Assembly (NCBI GenBank): GCA_009733745.1
Contig: WNWL01000002.1
Coordinates: 496,001-560,000, forward strand
Length of the DNA stretch: 64,000 bases
Source of the DNA: Oceanobacillus sp. HTM 045
Lineage (GTDB): Bacteria; Pseudomonadota; Alphaproteobacteria; Rhodobacterales; Rhodobacteraceae
Direction: 5' to 3'
A model generated the notes under the pieces. The model had not been told where the DNA came from. It made no database searches and saw only the letters and a program-made list of their open reading frames with translations. Both the position numbers and the translations under genes were made by a program. Below, piece by piece: positions 18,108 to 26,796 of this stretch. Every line of letters starts with the position of its first letter. Position 1 is the stretch's first letter.

Positions 18108-18916
18108 CGGTCACGGTGCTCATACCCGCGCGCTACGCCTCGTCGCGATTCCCCGGCAAGCCGCTGGTGCGGCTCAGGGGCGCGGGAGGAGAGGAAAAGA
18201 CGCTGATCCGCCGCACATGGGAGGCGGCGGGCGCGGTGAACGGGGTCGACCGGGTGGCCATCGCCACCGACGACGACCGCATCGCCGAGGAGGCGGCCGC
18301 GATGGGCGCCGAGGTGGTGATGACCTCGGCCGACTGCCGCAACGGCACGGAACGCTGCGCCGACGCGCTCGGCGGCGGCACCTTCCGCGAAACGGTCGGC
18401 AGCGACATCGTGATCAACTTCCAGGGCGACGCGCCGCTGACCCCGGCCTGGTTCGTCGAGGCGCTGATCCAGGCGATGAAGGACGACCCCGACCTCCAGG
18501 TCGCGACCCCGATCCTGCGCTGCGACGAACGCGCGCTCAGGGGTTTCGTCGAGGACCGCAAGGCCGGCCGGGTGGGCGCGACCACCGTCGTCTTCGGACC
18601 GGGCCGCGACGCCATTTACTTTTCGAAAGAGGTTATCCCCTACACCGGCGATACGCAGGACAGCATCGGCAAGGCGGTGGTCTACCACCATGTCGGCATC
18701 TACGCCTATCGCCCGGCGGCGCTCTCGGCCTACGCGGCCTGGAGCGAGGGCTGGCTCGAACGGGCGGAGGGGCTGGAACAGCTCCGTTTCCTGGAGAACG
18801 GCTGGCCCGTGCGATGTGTCGAGGTAGAAAGCCGCGGCGCCCATTTCTGGGAACTCAACAACCCCGTCGACGTGGAACGCATCGAGGCGGTTCTTGCGGA
18901 GCGCGGCACGCCATGA
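18104..18916 (+). CDS. kdsB: 3-deoxy-manno-octulosonate cytidylyltransferase
   Basis: A 270-residue cytosolic enzyme that activates KDO as CMP-KDO. The N-terminal IPARYASSRFPGKPL motif is diagnostic, and VVMTSADCRNGTERCADAL is the conserved KdsB segment in shortened view. CMP-KDO is used for lipid A core and, in kps systems, for the KDO linker of the capsule. The coding region overlaps cysQ and the following glycosyltransferase by four bases each, so the three are co-translated. kdsA is nearby on the other strand. Confidence 0.95.
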   Translation: MTVTVLIPARYASSRFPGKPLVRLRGAGGEEKTLIRRTWEAAGAVNGVDRVAIATDDDRIAEEAAAMGAEVVMTSADCRNGTERCADALGGGTFRETVGSDIVINFQGDAPLTPAWFVEALIQAMKDDPDLQVATPILRCDERALRGFVEDRKAGRVGATTVVFGPGRDAIYFSKEVIPYTGDTQDSIGKAVVYHHVGIYAYRPAALSAYAAWSEGWLERAEGLEQLRFLENGWPVRCVEVESRGAHFWELNNPVDVERIEAVLAERGTP

Positions 18917-20391
18917 ACTTCACGCCATCGGTGTCGGTCATCATCCTCAACCGCGGCCGGCCGCACCTGCTGCCGCGCGTGCTGACGGCGCTCCGCTCCC
19001 AGCGTTACGCGAATTTCGAGGTGATCGTCGTCGGCGACCGCGCCGACGTGGACGAGTACGGCCTGCCCGAGCCGCTGGCGCGCTCCTTCGGCTACCTGCA
19101 CTGCCCGCAGGCCAACATCTGCCGCGCCCGCAACATCGGCATCGCCGCCGCGCGGGGCGAGATCGTCGCCTTCTGCGACGACGACGGCGTGCCCGAGCCG
19201 GACTGGCTGCAGGAACTGGTGATCGCCTTCGCCGCGCCCAGCGTGGCCGCCGCGGGCGGCTATGTCCGCGGGCCGGACGGGGTGAATTTCCAGTGGGCCG
19301 GCGGCGGCATCTCCTCCATCGGCGAGGAATACGGCCTGCCGGCCTGCGGCGAGGCGATTCGCATCTTCGAGGCCGATTGCGGCGTGCGCGCCAGCGTGCT
19401 CGGCGTCAACAGCGCCTTCCGCCGCTCGGACCTGCTGGAGGTCGGCGGCTTCGACGAGAGCTACCGCTACTATCTCGACGAGTCGGACGCGGTGATGCGC
19501 CTCGTCGCTACCGGCCGGTCGGTGGCGCATGTGCCGCGCGCGCAGGTGCACCACCACTACGCCGAGAACGACCACCGCACCCGCAGCCGCAAGCCGCGCG
19601 ACTTCTACGAGATCGCCGCCAGCCTCGCCCATTTCCTGCGGCAGCACGGGCCGCAGACCCGGGTCGACGAATCCATCGCCGCCTTCCGCGCGCGCAAGAT
19701 GGCCGATGTCGACCGCTTCATCCGCCTCGGCGTGATGACCAGCCGCGAGCGCCGCCACCTGGAGCGCCGCTTCGATGCCGGCGCGGCCGAGGGCCTCGCC
19801 CGCAGCCCGGTGACGCCGCTGCGCGACCGGGGCGCACCTGCCGGGCCGCTGCGCCCGTTCACCGCCTGGCATGGCGAGGCGGCGCCGCGCGTCGCGCTGG
19901 TCGGCGGCTGGAGTTCCGCGTCGCTGCTGCGCGGCTTCGCCCGCGACCTCGCCGAGGGCGGGACGGAGACGTCGCTGATCCGCTTCTCATTCGGCGCCGC
20001 GCCGCTGCGCGTCGCCTTCGAGGACGGCGTCTGGATCCACGGCGGCGGCACCTGGCGGCTGAACTGGCCCGGCAGGCGCCGCGGCCCGATCCACCGCGGC
20101 GGCCGCAGCCGGATGGAACTGCGCCGCGTGATGCAGTCGCGGCAGTTCGAGGTCATCGTCCGCCCCGCGTCGCGCCGGTTCGCCTACGGCCCGCTGGATG
20201 CTATCATCGTGAAGTCGCCGACAGGCATCGAGGACTTCGCGGTGGAACCCGTGGGGCCCGACAACGTTGCCCTTGCGGCGCGCATCGCGGCAGAGTTGCG
20301 TCAGCGCCTGGAAAGCGGCTCCGTCCGCGAGGCGGGCGCTGCACCCAAGGCCGGGCTGGCCGCACGGGCGGACAGGCCCGCCGGCGGCTAG
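18913..20391 (+). CDS. Family 2 glycosyltransferase with uncharacterised C-terminal region
   Basis: A 492-residue glycosyltransferase. Residues about 5-110 form a GT-A domain with SVIILNRGRP and the metal-binding region FCDDDGVPEPDW, and the acceptor-side motif is YYLDESDAVMRL. The last 200 residues (from about 300) are not part of the catalytic domain and I do not recognise them. No membrane helix is seen. It overlaps kdsB by four bases and lies 31 bases before galU. The sugar and acceptor are unknown; the context points to capsule assembly. Confidence 0.85.
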   Translation: MNFTPSVSVIILNRGRPHLLPRVLTALRSQRYANFEVIVVGDRADVDEYGLPEPLARSFGYLHCPQANICRARNIGIAAARGEIVAFCDDDGVPEPDWLQELVIAFAAPSVAAAGGYVRGPDGVNFQWAGGGISSIGEEYGLPACGEAIRIFEADCGVRASVLGVNSAFRRSDLLEVGGFDESYRYYLDESDAVMRLVATGRSVAHVPRAQVHHHYAENDHRTRSRKPRDFYEIAASLAHFLRQHGPQTRVDESIAAFRARKMADVDRFIRLGVMTSRERRHLERRFDAGAAEGLARSPVTPLRDRGAPAGPLRPFTAWHGEAAPRVALVGGWSSASLLRGFARDLAEGGTETSLIRFSFGAAPLRVAFEDGVWIHGGGTWRLNWPGRRRGPIHRGGRSRMELRRVMQSRQFEVIVRPASRRFAYGPLDAIIVKSPTGIEDFAVEPVGPDNVALAARIAAELRQRLESGSVREAGAAPKAGLAARADRPAGG

Positions 20392-20422
20392 CCCGGGGCA
20401 AGAACGCAAGGAGAAAGATCCC

Positions 20423-21316
20423 ATGTCGAACCGCGTGCGCACCGCAGTCTTTCCCGTCGCCGGTCTCGGCACGCGATTCCTTCCCGCCACCAAGTCGATC
20501 CCGAAGGAGATGCTGCCGCTCGTCGACCGGCCGCTGATCCAGTACGCCATCGACGAGGCGCGCGCCGCCGGCATCCGCGAGTTCATCTTCGTCACCGCCA
20601 AGGGCAAGTCTGCGCTGGAGGACTATTTCGACAGCTCCGCCGAGCTGGAACGCGCGCTGGAGGAGAAGGGCAAGGCCGACCTCCTCGCCGAGGTGCACAA
20701 CTCCACCATGCCCTCGGGCGCCATCGCCTATATCCGCCAGCAGGAGGCGCTCGGCCTCGGCCACGCCGTCTGGTGCGCCCGGCGCCTGATCGGCGACGAC
20801 AGCTTCGCGGTGATCCTGCCGGACGACGTGATCTCTGCCAAGACGCCCTGCCTCAAGCAGATGGTCGAGGCCCATGCCGAGACCGGCGGCTGCATGGTCG
20901 CCGCGATGGACGTGCCGCGCGAGCAGACCAAGAGCTACGGCATCCTCGACATTGCCGGCGAGCAGGGCCGCCTCGTGCGCGCCGCGGGCATGGTCGAGAA
21001 GCCCGCCCCGGAAGATGCCCCCTCCACCATGGCGGTGATCGGGCGCTACATCCTCAGCGCCTCGGTGCTGGAGACGCTCGGCGCCGGCAAGCGCGGCGCC
21101 GGCGGCGAGATCCAGCTGACCGACGCCATCGCCGCCGAGATCGACCACGGCCGCCCGGTGCATGGCTTCCGCTTCGACGGCCAGCGGTTCGACTGCGGCT
21201 CCAAGTCGGGCTACCTGCAGGCCACCGTCGCCTTCGGCCTCGCCCGCGACGACCTGCGCGACGAGTTCTCCGCCTATCTCGCCGGCATCGCCGGGAGTCA
21301 GCGCGCCGCGGAATGA
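20423..21316 (+). CDS. galU: UTP-glucose-1-phosphate uridylyltransferase
   Basis: A 297-residue cytosolic enzyme making UDP-glucose from UTP and glucose 1-phosphate. The nucleotide loop PVAGLGTRFLPATKSIPKEM and the substrate segment GLGHAVWCA are clear, and the length is normal. AAGGAG before the ATG at 20423 fixes the start. UDP-glucose supports the glycosyltransferases around it and, after oxidation, the UDP-glucuronate epimerase at 31756. Confidence 0.95.
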   Translation: MSNRVRTAVFPVAGLGTRFLPATKSIPKEMLPLVDRPLIQYAIDEARAAGIREFIFVTAKGKSALEDYFDSSAELERALEEKGKADLLAEVHNSTMPSGAIAYIRQQEALGLGHAVWCARRLIGDDSFAVILPDDVISAKTPCLKQMVEAHAETGGCMVAAMDVPREQTKSYGILDIAGEQGRLVRAAGMVEKPAPEDAPSTMAVIGRYILSASVLETLGAGKRGAGGEIQLTDAIAAEIDHGRPVHGFRFDGQRFDCGSKSGYLQATVAFGLARDDLRDEFSAYLAGIAGSQRAAE

Positions 21317-21326
21317 GCCGCGCGTC

Positions 21327-22688
21327 ATGAAGGACGCCGGGCAGGATCACGCCGCAGGAAAGGCCGCGCAGGGCGCTGCGGCCCGGTCGCCGCGCACGCC
21401 GGCGCCGAAGGGTCTGCTGCTCGACCTGACCCGCTCGATCAACCGCGCCAAGCACCAGACGCTCTCCGGCATCGACCGGGTGGAACGGGCCTATCTCGAC
21501 TGGATGCTGGCCTCTTCCTCCGTCACCCGGCTCTATCTCTGCCGCCTGTCCGACGGCTGGCGGCTGCTCGACCGGGCCGGGGCCGTTGCGGTGTCGGGCT
21601 TTCTCGACGGTGGCTACGAGGCGCCCGCGCTCGACCTCCGGGCGCGGATGAGCCTGGTGAAGCCGCCCCGCGCCCGCGCCGCCGAGACGCTGGTGCGCCG
21701 CCACACCATCGCCCATGCCCGCAGCCTCGCGCAGCTCGCGCCCGCCATCGAGGCGGCCTTCCCGGAGGGCGGGGTCTATCTCAATGTCGGCCACGACAAC
21801 CTCGCGCCCGAAGTCACCGGCGCGATCCGCGAGGGCGGGCTGGCGCCGGTGGTGCTGCTGCACGACGTGATCCCGATGGACTACCCCGAATTCGCGCGGC
21901 CCGGCGGCGCGGCGCAGTTCCGCACCCGGCTGGAGGCCGCGGCGGAGGCGGCGCTGATCGTCACCAACTCGCGCTACACCGCCGAGCGCGTCACCGCGCG
22001 CATGACCGCGGAGGGCCTGTCGGCGCCGCCGGTTCACGCCAACATCCTCGGCATCGGCGAGGACCTGCTGCGCCCGCCCGGCATCGCCCTGCCGGGAGAG
22101 GACGGGCCGGAGCGCCCCGTCTTCGTCCAGATCGGCACCATCGAGCCGCGCAAGAACCACCTCATGGTGCTCAACCTCTGGCGCCGGATGTGGGACCAGC
22201 GCCACCCCGACCGCACGCCGCACCTGCACATCGTCGGCCGGCGCGGCTGGGAGAACGAGCAGGTGCTCGACATGCTCGACCGCGCGCCGATGATGGGCCG
22301 CACCGTGTTCGAGCACGCCGATCTCGACGACGAGGGCGCGGCGCGCCTGCTCGACCGCGCCCGCGCGCTGCTGCTGCCGAGCCTGGTGGAAGGCTTCGGC
22401 CTGCCGCTGGGCGAGGCGCTTATGGCCGGCGTGCCGGTGATCGCCGCCGACCTGCCGCCCCACCGCGAGGTCGGCCGCGAGGTGCCGGAACTGCTCGACC
22501 CGCTCGACGGCCCGGCCTGGCTCGCTGCAATCGACGACTACGCCCGCGACGAGAGCCCCCGCCGCGCCGCGCAGCTCTCGCGCCTCGCCGGCTGGCAGGC
22601 GCCGCGCTGGGCCGACCACTTCGCGGAGCTGGAACGGCTCCTGCCCGCCGCCCTCGACGGCGCGTTCCTCTCCGAAGGCGCGGCCTGA
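21327..22688 (+). CDS. Family 4 glycosyltransferase
   Basis: A 453-residue GT-B enzyme. The C-terminal donor domain shows VQIGTIEPRKNHL and the E-x7-E motif around SLVEGFGLPLGEALMAG, and DMLDR-type spacing fits GT4. The N-terminal 25 residues are polar and probably unstructured. Retaining transfer from a nucleotide sugar is expected, but neither sugar can be named. The ATG at 21327 lies ten bases after galU. Confidence 0.87.
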   Translation: MKDAGQDHAAGKAAQGAAARSPRTPAPKGLLLDLTRSINRAKHQTLSGIDRVERAYLDWMLASSSVTRLYLCRLSDGWRLLDRAGAVAVSGFLDGGYEAPALDLRARMSLVKPPRARAAETLVRRHTIAHARSLAQLAPAIEAAFPEGGVYLNVGHDNLAPEVTGAIREGGLAPVVLLHDVIPMDYPEFARPGGAAQFRTRLEAAAEAALIVTNSRYTAERVTARMTAEGLSAPPVHANILGIGEDLLRPPGIALPGEDGPERPVFVQIGTIEPRKNHLMVLNLWRRMWDQRHPDRTPHLHIVGRRGWENEQVLDMLDRAPMMGRTVFEHADLDDEGAARLLDRARALLLPSLVEGFGLPLGEALMAGVPVIAADLPPHREVGREVPELLDPLDGPAWLAAIDDYARDESPRRAAQLSRLAGWQAPRWADHFAELERLLPAALDGAFLSEGAA

Positions 22689-22780
22689 GGGCACCGCCCG
22701 CGCCGCAATCCGGGGATGGCATTTCCCCCCGCCCTGCCTAAAACGGGAAATCAACCTTTCAGCGCAATCACTCGGGCGCC

Positions 22781-23791
22781 ATGCTCCGCAGCCTTCGCAC
22801 CGCCTACTCCCTCCGCCTCGAGCGCCGCGGCTGCCAGATCCGCGCCGCGATGAAGGCGCGCGAGCTGGAGCCGGTGGAGGACCGCACGGCGGCGATGCCC
22901 GACGGCCCGATCCTCTTCACCTGCGTCCGCAACGAGGCGCTGCGCCTGCCGTATTTCCTCGACTACTACCGCCGCCTCGGCGTGGTGCATTTCCTCGCCG
23001 TCGACAACGCCTCCGACGACGGCACGGCGGAGCTGCTCGCGGGCGAACCCGACGTCTCGCTCTGGCGCACGGAGGGGAGCTACAAGGCGGCGAAGTTCGG
23101 CGTGCACTGGCTGAACGCGCTGCTCGCCCGCCACGCGCCGGGCCGCTGGGTGGTGGTGGCCGACCCGGACGAGTTCCTCGTCTACCCGCATTGCGACACC
23201 CGCCGCCTGCCGGCGCTCTGCCGCCATCTCGACGCGCAGGGCCAGCCCGGCCTCGGCACCATCCTGCTCGACGTCTACGGCCGCGGCCCGGTGGAGGAGA
23301 CGCGGCTCCGCCCGGGGGAGGACCCGCTCGCCGCCGCGCCGTGGTTCGACGCGCACAACTACGTCGTCCAGCGCCACGACCGCTACCACAACCTCTGGAT
23401 CCAGGGCGGCCCGCGGCTCCGCGTCTTCTTCGCCGACCGGCCGAAACTCGCGCCCGCGCTCAACAAGATCCCGCTAGTGAAATGGCGCCGGGGCCAGGTC
23501 TTCCTGACCTCCACCCACAACCTGCTGCCGCGCCGGCTCAACCGGGTCTACGACATCCGCGGCGGCAGTCTCGTCTCCGGCGTTCTGATCCACGCCAAGT
23601 TCGTCGACGTGCTGGCCGACAAGGTGGCGGAGGAACTGGAGCGCCGCGAGCACTACGCCGACAGCCTCGAATACCGCGCCTATGGCGAGCAGGGCGGCGG
23701 CACGAGGCTCTGGACCGGGCAATCCACCCGCTACGAGGGCTGGCGCCAGCTCTGCGACCTCGGGCTGATGTCCACCGGGGGCTGGCTCTGA
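22781..23791 (+). CDS. Glycosyltransferase of the Glyco_tranf_2_4 / GT92-like type
   Basis: A 336-residue protein with CVRNEALRLPYFLDYYRRLG near residue 50, followed by FLAVDNASDDGT and the DxD-like motif ADPDEFLVYP. These are features of a family 2-like enzyme found in many Rhodobacterales capsule and exopolysaccharide loci. No signal or transmembrane segment is evident. Its stop shares a base with the next gene (TGATG), so they are translationally coupled. Confidence 0.8.
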   Translation: MLRSLRTAYSLRLERRGCQIRAAMKARELEPVEDRTAAMPDGPILFTCVRNEALRLPYFLDYYRRLGVVHFLAVDNASDDGTAELLAGEPDVSLWRTEGSYKAAKFGVHWLNALLARHAPGRWVVVADPDEFLVYPHCDTRRLPALCRHLDAQGQPGLGTILLDVYGRGPVEETRLRPGEDPLAAAPWFDAHNYVVQRHDRYHNLWIQGGPRLRVFFADRPKLAPALNKIPLVKWRRGQVFLTSTHNLLPRRLNRVYDIRGGSLVSGVLIHAKFVDVLADKVAEELERREHYADSLEYRAYGEQGGGTRLWTGQSTRYEGWRQLCDLGLMSTGGWL

Positions 23792-25329
23792 TGCGCACCG
23801 GATTCGTGATCCTCGCGCACCAGCGCCTCGACCGCGCGGCGCAGCTGGCCCGCCACATCACCGGGCACGGCGCGCCGGTGGTGGTGCATGTCGACCCGCG
23901 CTGCCGCGAGCCCCGGCCCGATTTCGGCGGCGCGCAGGTGTTCTCCGCGCACGAGGCGGAGTGGGGCATGATGGGCCTCGTCGACGCCACGCTCGACGCC
24001 GCCGCCCGCCTCCTGCGCGACCACCCGGCCACCGCCCACGTCATGCTCGCCAGCGGCTCCTGCCTGCCGGTCCGCCCGATCCCGGAGCTGGAATACTTCC
24101 TCGAGACCCGACCCGGCGCGGATTTCATCGAGAGCGTTCCGGTGGCGGAGGCGGACTGGGTGCAGGGCGGCCTCAGCCACGAGCGGTTCTCGCTCTGGTT
24201 CCCGCTGCCGTGGAAACGCCGCCGCCGCAGCTTCGACCGGCTGGTGGAGGTGCAGCGCCTGCTCCGCGTCAACCGGCGGATGCCGGAAGGGCTCGCGCCC
24301 CATCTCGGTTCGCAATGGTGGTGCCTCTCGGCCCGCACGCTCACCGCGATCCTGGAGGACCCGCGCCTGCCCGCCTGGCGGCGCTATTTCCGCACCACCT
24401 GGATCCCGGACGAGTGCTTCTTCCAGACCCTCGTGCGCGCCCTCGGCGACCGCGAGGCGCTGGTGCCGCGCTCGCTCACGCTGGCCCGCTTCGACCATTC
24501 CGGCCAGCCCTACGTGTTCCACGACGACCACGCCGCCTGGCTGGCCGGGATCGAGCCCTACTTCGCCCGCAAGATCGACCCGGACGCGGAAGGGCTCTAC
24601 CGCAACTTCCTCGTCGCGCCGGACCATCCGCATGTCCGCCCCGGCTTTACCGCCGAGATCGACACCGCGCCCTTCGACGCCGCCCGCCGCGCCCGGCTGG
24701 AGGAGCCGCGCGGGTTGCAGACCCAGTCGCGCTACCCGTCCGGCTCCGGACCGCGCCTGCTCGGCACCGCGGCCCCCTGGGCCTGCATCGCGGGCACGGA
24801 TGCGGACCTGCTCGCCGCCGCCGCCGCCGCGCTGCGCGACAGGCTGCCGGAGGCGGAGGCGGAGGTGCATGGCCGCCTCTTCGCGCCGGAGGGGGCGACG
24901 TTCGCCGATGGCGGCGTGCACGGGCCGGGCAACCTGCCCGCCGACGCCACGCTGCGCGACTACCGGCCCGAGCAGTTCCTCGCCCGGCTGGTCTTCGCCC
25001 GCCAGCCGGTTCTGACCGTCTTCACCTTCGCGGAGGGCGACACGCCCCGCGCCGGGCAGATGGCCGCGCGCGACGCCAATGCGCGGCTGGTCCTGCTCGC
25101 GGCGGACGTGGCGGAGGCCGACCGGATCCTTGCCGCGCTCCGCACCCGCGACCCCGGCAAGGGCCGCCCGCCGGTGATCGAGCCACTGCACGCCACAGTC
25201 ACCCGCGTGGACCCGGACGCGCTCCGCCGCGACCTCGCCGCCGCCGGTGGCGGGCCGGCGCTCGACAGCCTCGCCGCCGCCGTCACCGGGCGCGCGGCCG
25301 CATCGCGGGAGGCACGGGCCAGCGCATGA
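23791..25329 (+). CDS. GT14-like beta-1,6-N-acetylglucosaminyltransferase with C-terminal extension
   Basis: A 512-residue protein. Residues 1-250 match the core-2/I-branching (GT14) fold: FVILAHQRLDRAAQLA at the start, HVDPRC, and LASGSCLPVRPI in the donor region. The remaining 250 residues are Ala- and Arg-rich and I do not recognise a catalytic motif in them. The N-terminal enzyme would add a branching GlcNAc-like sugar. The gene begins within the stop of the preceding glycosyltransferase gene and ends in an ATGA overlap with the sulfotransferase, so branching and sulfation are probably linked. Confidence 0.8.
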   Translation: MRTGFVILAHQRLDRAAQLARHITGHGAPVVVHVDPRCREPRPDFGGAQVFSAHEAEWGMMGLVDATLDAAARLLRDHPATAHVMLASGSCLPVRPIPELEYFLETRPGADFIESVPVAEADWVQGGLSHERFSLWFPLPWKRRRRSFDRLVEVQRLLRVNRRMPEGLAPHLGSQWWCLSARTLTAILEDPRLPAWRRYFRTTWIPDECFFQTLVRALGDREALVPRSLTLARFDHSGQPYVFHDDHAAWLAGIEPYFARKIDPDAEGLYRNFLVAPDHPHVRPGFTAEIDTAPFDAARRARLEEPRGLQTQSRYPSGSGPRLLGTAAPWACIAGTDADLLAAAAAALRDRLPEAEAEVHGRLFAPEGATFADGGVHGPGNLPADATLRDYRPEQFLARLVFARQPVLTVFTFAEGDTPRAGQMAARDANARLVLLAADVAEADRILAALRTRDPGKGRPPVIEPLHATVTRVDPDALRRDLAAAGGGPALDSLAAAVTGRAAASREARASA

Positions 25330-26792
25330 GCCGTTACTTCGTCATTCTCGGCGCGATGCGCACCGGCTCGAACCTGCTCGAGACCACGCTGGCGCAATAT
25401 CCCGACCTCGTCACCTATGGCGAGGCGTTCAACCCGGCCTTCCCCGGCAAGCCGCGCGCGCCGGACCTGCTCGGCTGGAGCGTGTCCGCGCGCGACGCCG
25501 ACCCGCTCGGCTTCCTCGCCGTGCTGCGCGCCGCCGCGCCGGGCCGCATCCCGGGCTTCCGCCTGTTCGACGGCCACGACCCGGCGGTGCTCGCCCATGT
25601 CCTCGCCGACCCGGACTGCGCCCGCATCGTGCTGACCCGCGACCCGCTGGAAAGCTGGGTCTCGCTCCGCCTCGCGCAGGCGACCGACCAGTGGCTGCTG
25701 AAAAACCCCGTGCGGCGGGTGGACGCGAAGGTCCGTTTCGACGCCGCCGCGTTCGAGGAATTCCGGGAGGAGCGCCGCGCCTTCTACGACGGGCTCCGCC
25801 ACGCCATGCAGGTCGCCGGGCAGACCGCGTTCGAGGTCGACTATGCCGAGCTGAAGTCCCGCGCCGTGATCGACGGCATCGCCCGGCATTGCGGCGCGGA
25901 GGCGCTGCCGCCCCGGATCGAGGAGCGCATCGCCCGGCAGAACCCCGGCCCGGTCGAGGCCAAGCTGGAGAACCCGGAAGACCTCGCCGCCTGGCGCGGC
26001 GCGGCTCCCGCCACCGACAGGGTTTCGCGCGCGCCTGCCCCGGCGCTGGCGGCCCCGGCACAGGCCGTCCTCACCCGCCACGCGCCGCTGGTCTACCTGC
26101 CCGTCCCCGGCGCCGGGGAACTGGCCACGCTGATCGCGCTGGAGCGGATCGACGCGCAGGCGGAGGACGCGAAGCCCGGCCCCGCCGGCACGCTGCGCGA
26201 CCGGGTGCAGGCGGGCGAGACGCTGCGCACCGGCCTCGCCGCGGCGGACCTGCGCGCCGCGGTCCGCGCCGGCGCGCACGCCTTCGCCTTCGTCCGCCAC
26301 CCGGCGGAGCGGCTCTACGCGCTCTTCACCGAACAGGCCTTCCCCGGCCCGCAATCGGTCAACTGGATCAAGCACAGCCTCGGCGAACGCTTCGGCCCGC
26401 TGCCCGCGCTCCGCAAGGCGGCGCAGGGCGAGGTGCCGGGCCACGACACCGCGCGCCAGCGGGCGCTTTTCGCCGGGTTCCTAGACCTGGTGGAAGCCGC
26501 CCGCGCCGGCACCGGCCCGGACCATCCCGACTGGGCCCCGCAGGCGCACATCCTGCGCGGCTGGTCCGCGCTCCTGCCGGTGGCGCAGGTGGCCCGGTTC
26601 GAGCGGTTCGAGGCCGGGATGCGCGCCGCCGTCGCCGCCTCGGGAGGCCAGCCGCCGTCGGAGAAATACTTCGCCACCCTCGCCGCCTTCGCCCGCCCGG
26701 CGGGCTTTCCGGCCGAGGAGGTGCTCGACGCGCCCCTGCGCCAGCGCGCCGCCGCGCTCTGCCGCGACGACGTCGAGGCGTTCGGCTACTGA
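25326..26792 (+). CDS. Tandem two-module sulfotransferase
   Basis: A 488-residue protein with two sulfotransferase-like halves. The first (about 1-235) has the PAPS 5'-phosphosulfate loop GAMRTGSNLLETTL and the 3'-phosphate motif LTRDPLESWVSL, as in Stf0-type enzymes. The second (about 255-488) has VYLPVPGAGELATL and FAFVRHPAERLYALFT, resembling Sulfotransfer_2. Its P-loop-like segment PVPGAG is weak, so the second half may be inactive. Sulfation of the capsule or lipopolysaccharide is the likely role; CysQ would clear the PAP by-product. The ATG overlaps the previous stop, and the gene ends four bases before the convergent phosphomannomutase gene. Confidence 0.78.
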   Translation: MSRYFVILGAMRTGSNLLETTLAQYPDLVTYGEAFNPAFPGKPRAPDLLGWSVSARDADPLGFLAVLRAAAPGRIPGFRLFDGHDPAVLAHVLADPDCARIVLTRDPLESWVSLRLAQATDQWLLKNPVRRVDAKVRFDAAAFEEFREERRAFYDGLRHAMQVAGQTAFEVDYAELKSRAVIDGIARHCGAEALPPRIEERIARQNPGPVEAKLENPEDLAAWRGAAPATDRVSRAPAPALAAPAQAVLTRHAPLVYLPVPGAGELATLIALERIDAQAEDAKPGPAGTLRDRVQAGETLRTGLAAADLRAAVRAGAHAFAFVRHPAERLYALFTEQAFPGPQSVNWIKHSLGERFGPLPALRKAAQGEVPGHDTARQRALFAGFLDLVEAARAGTGPDHPDWAPQAHILRGWSALLPVAQVARFERFEAGMRAAVAASGGQPPSEKYFATLAAFARPAGFPAEEVLDAPLRQRAAALCRDDVEAFGY

Positions 26793-26796
26793 GCCT

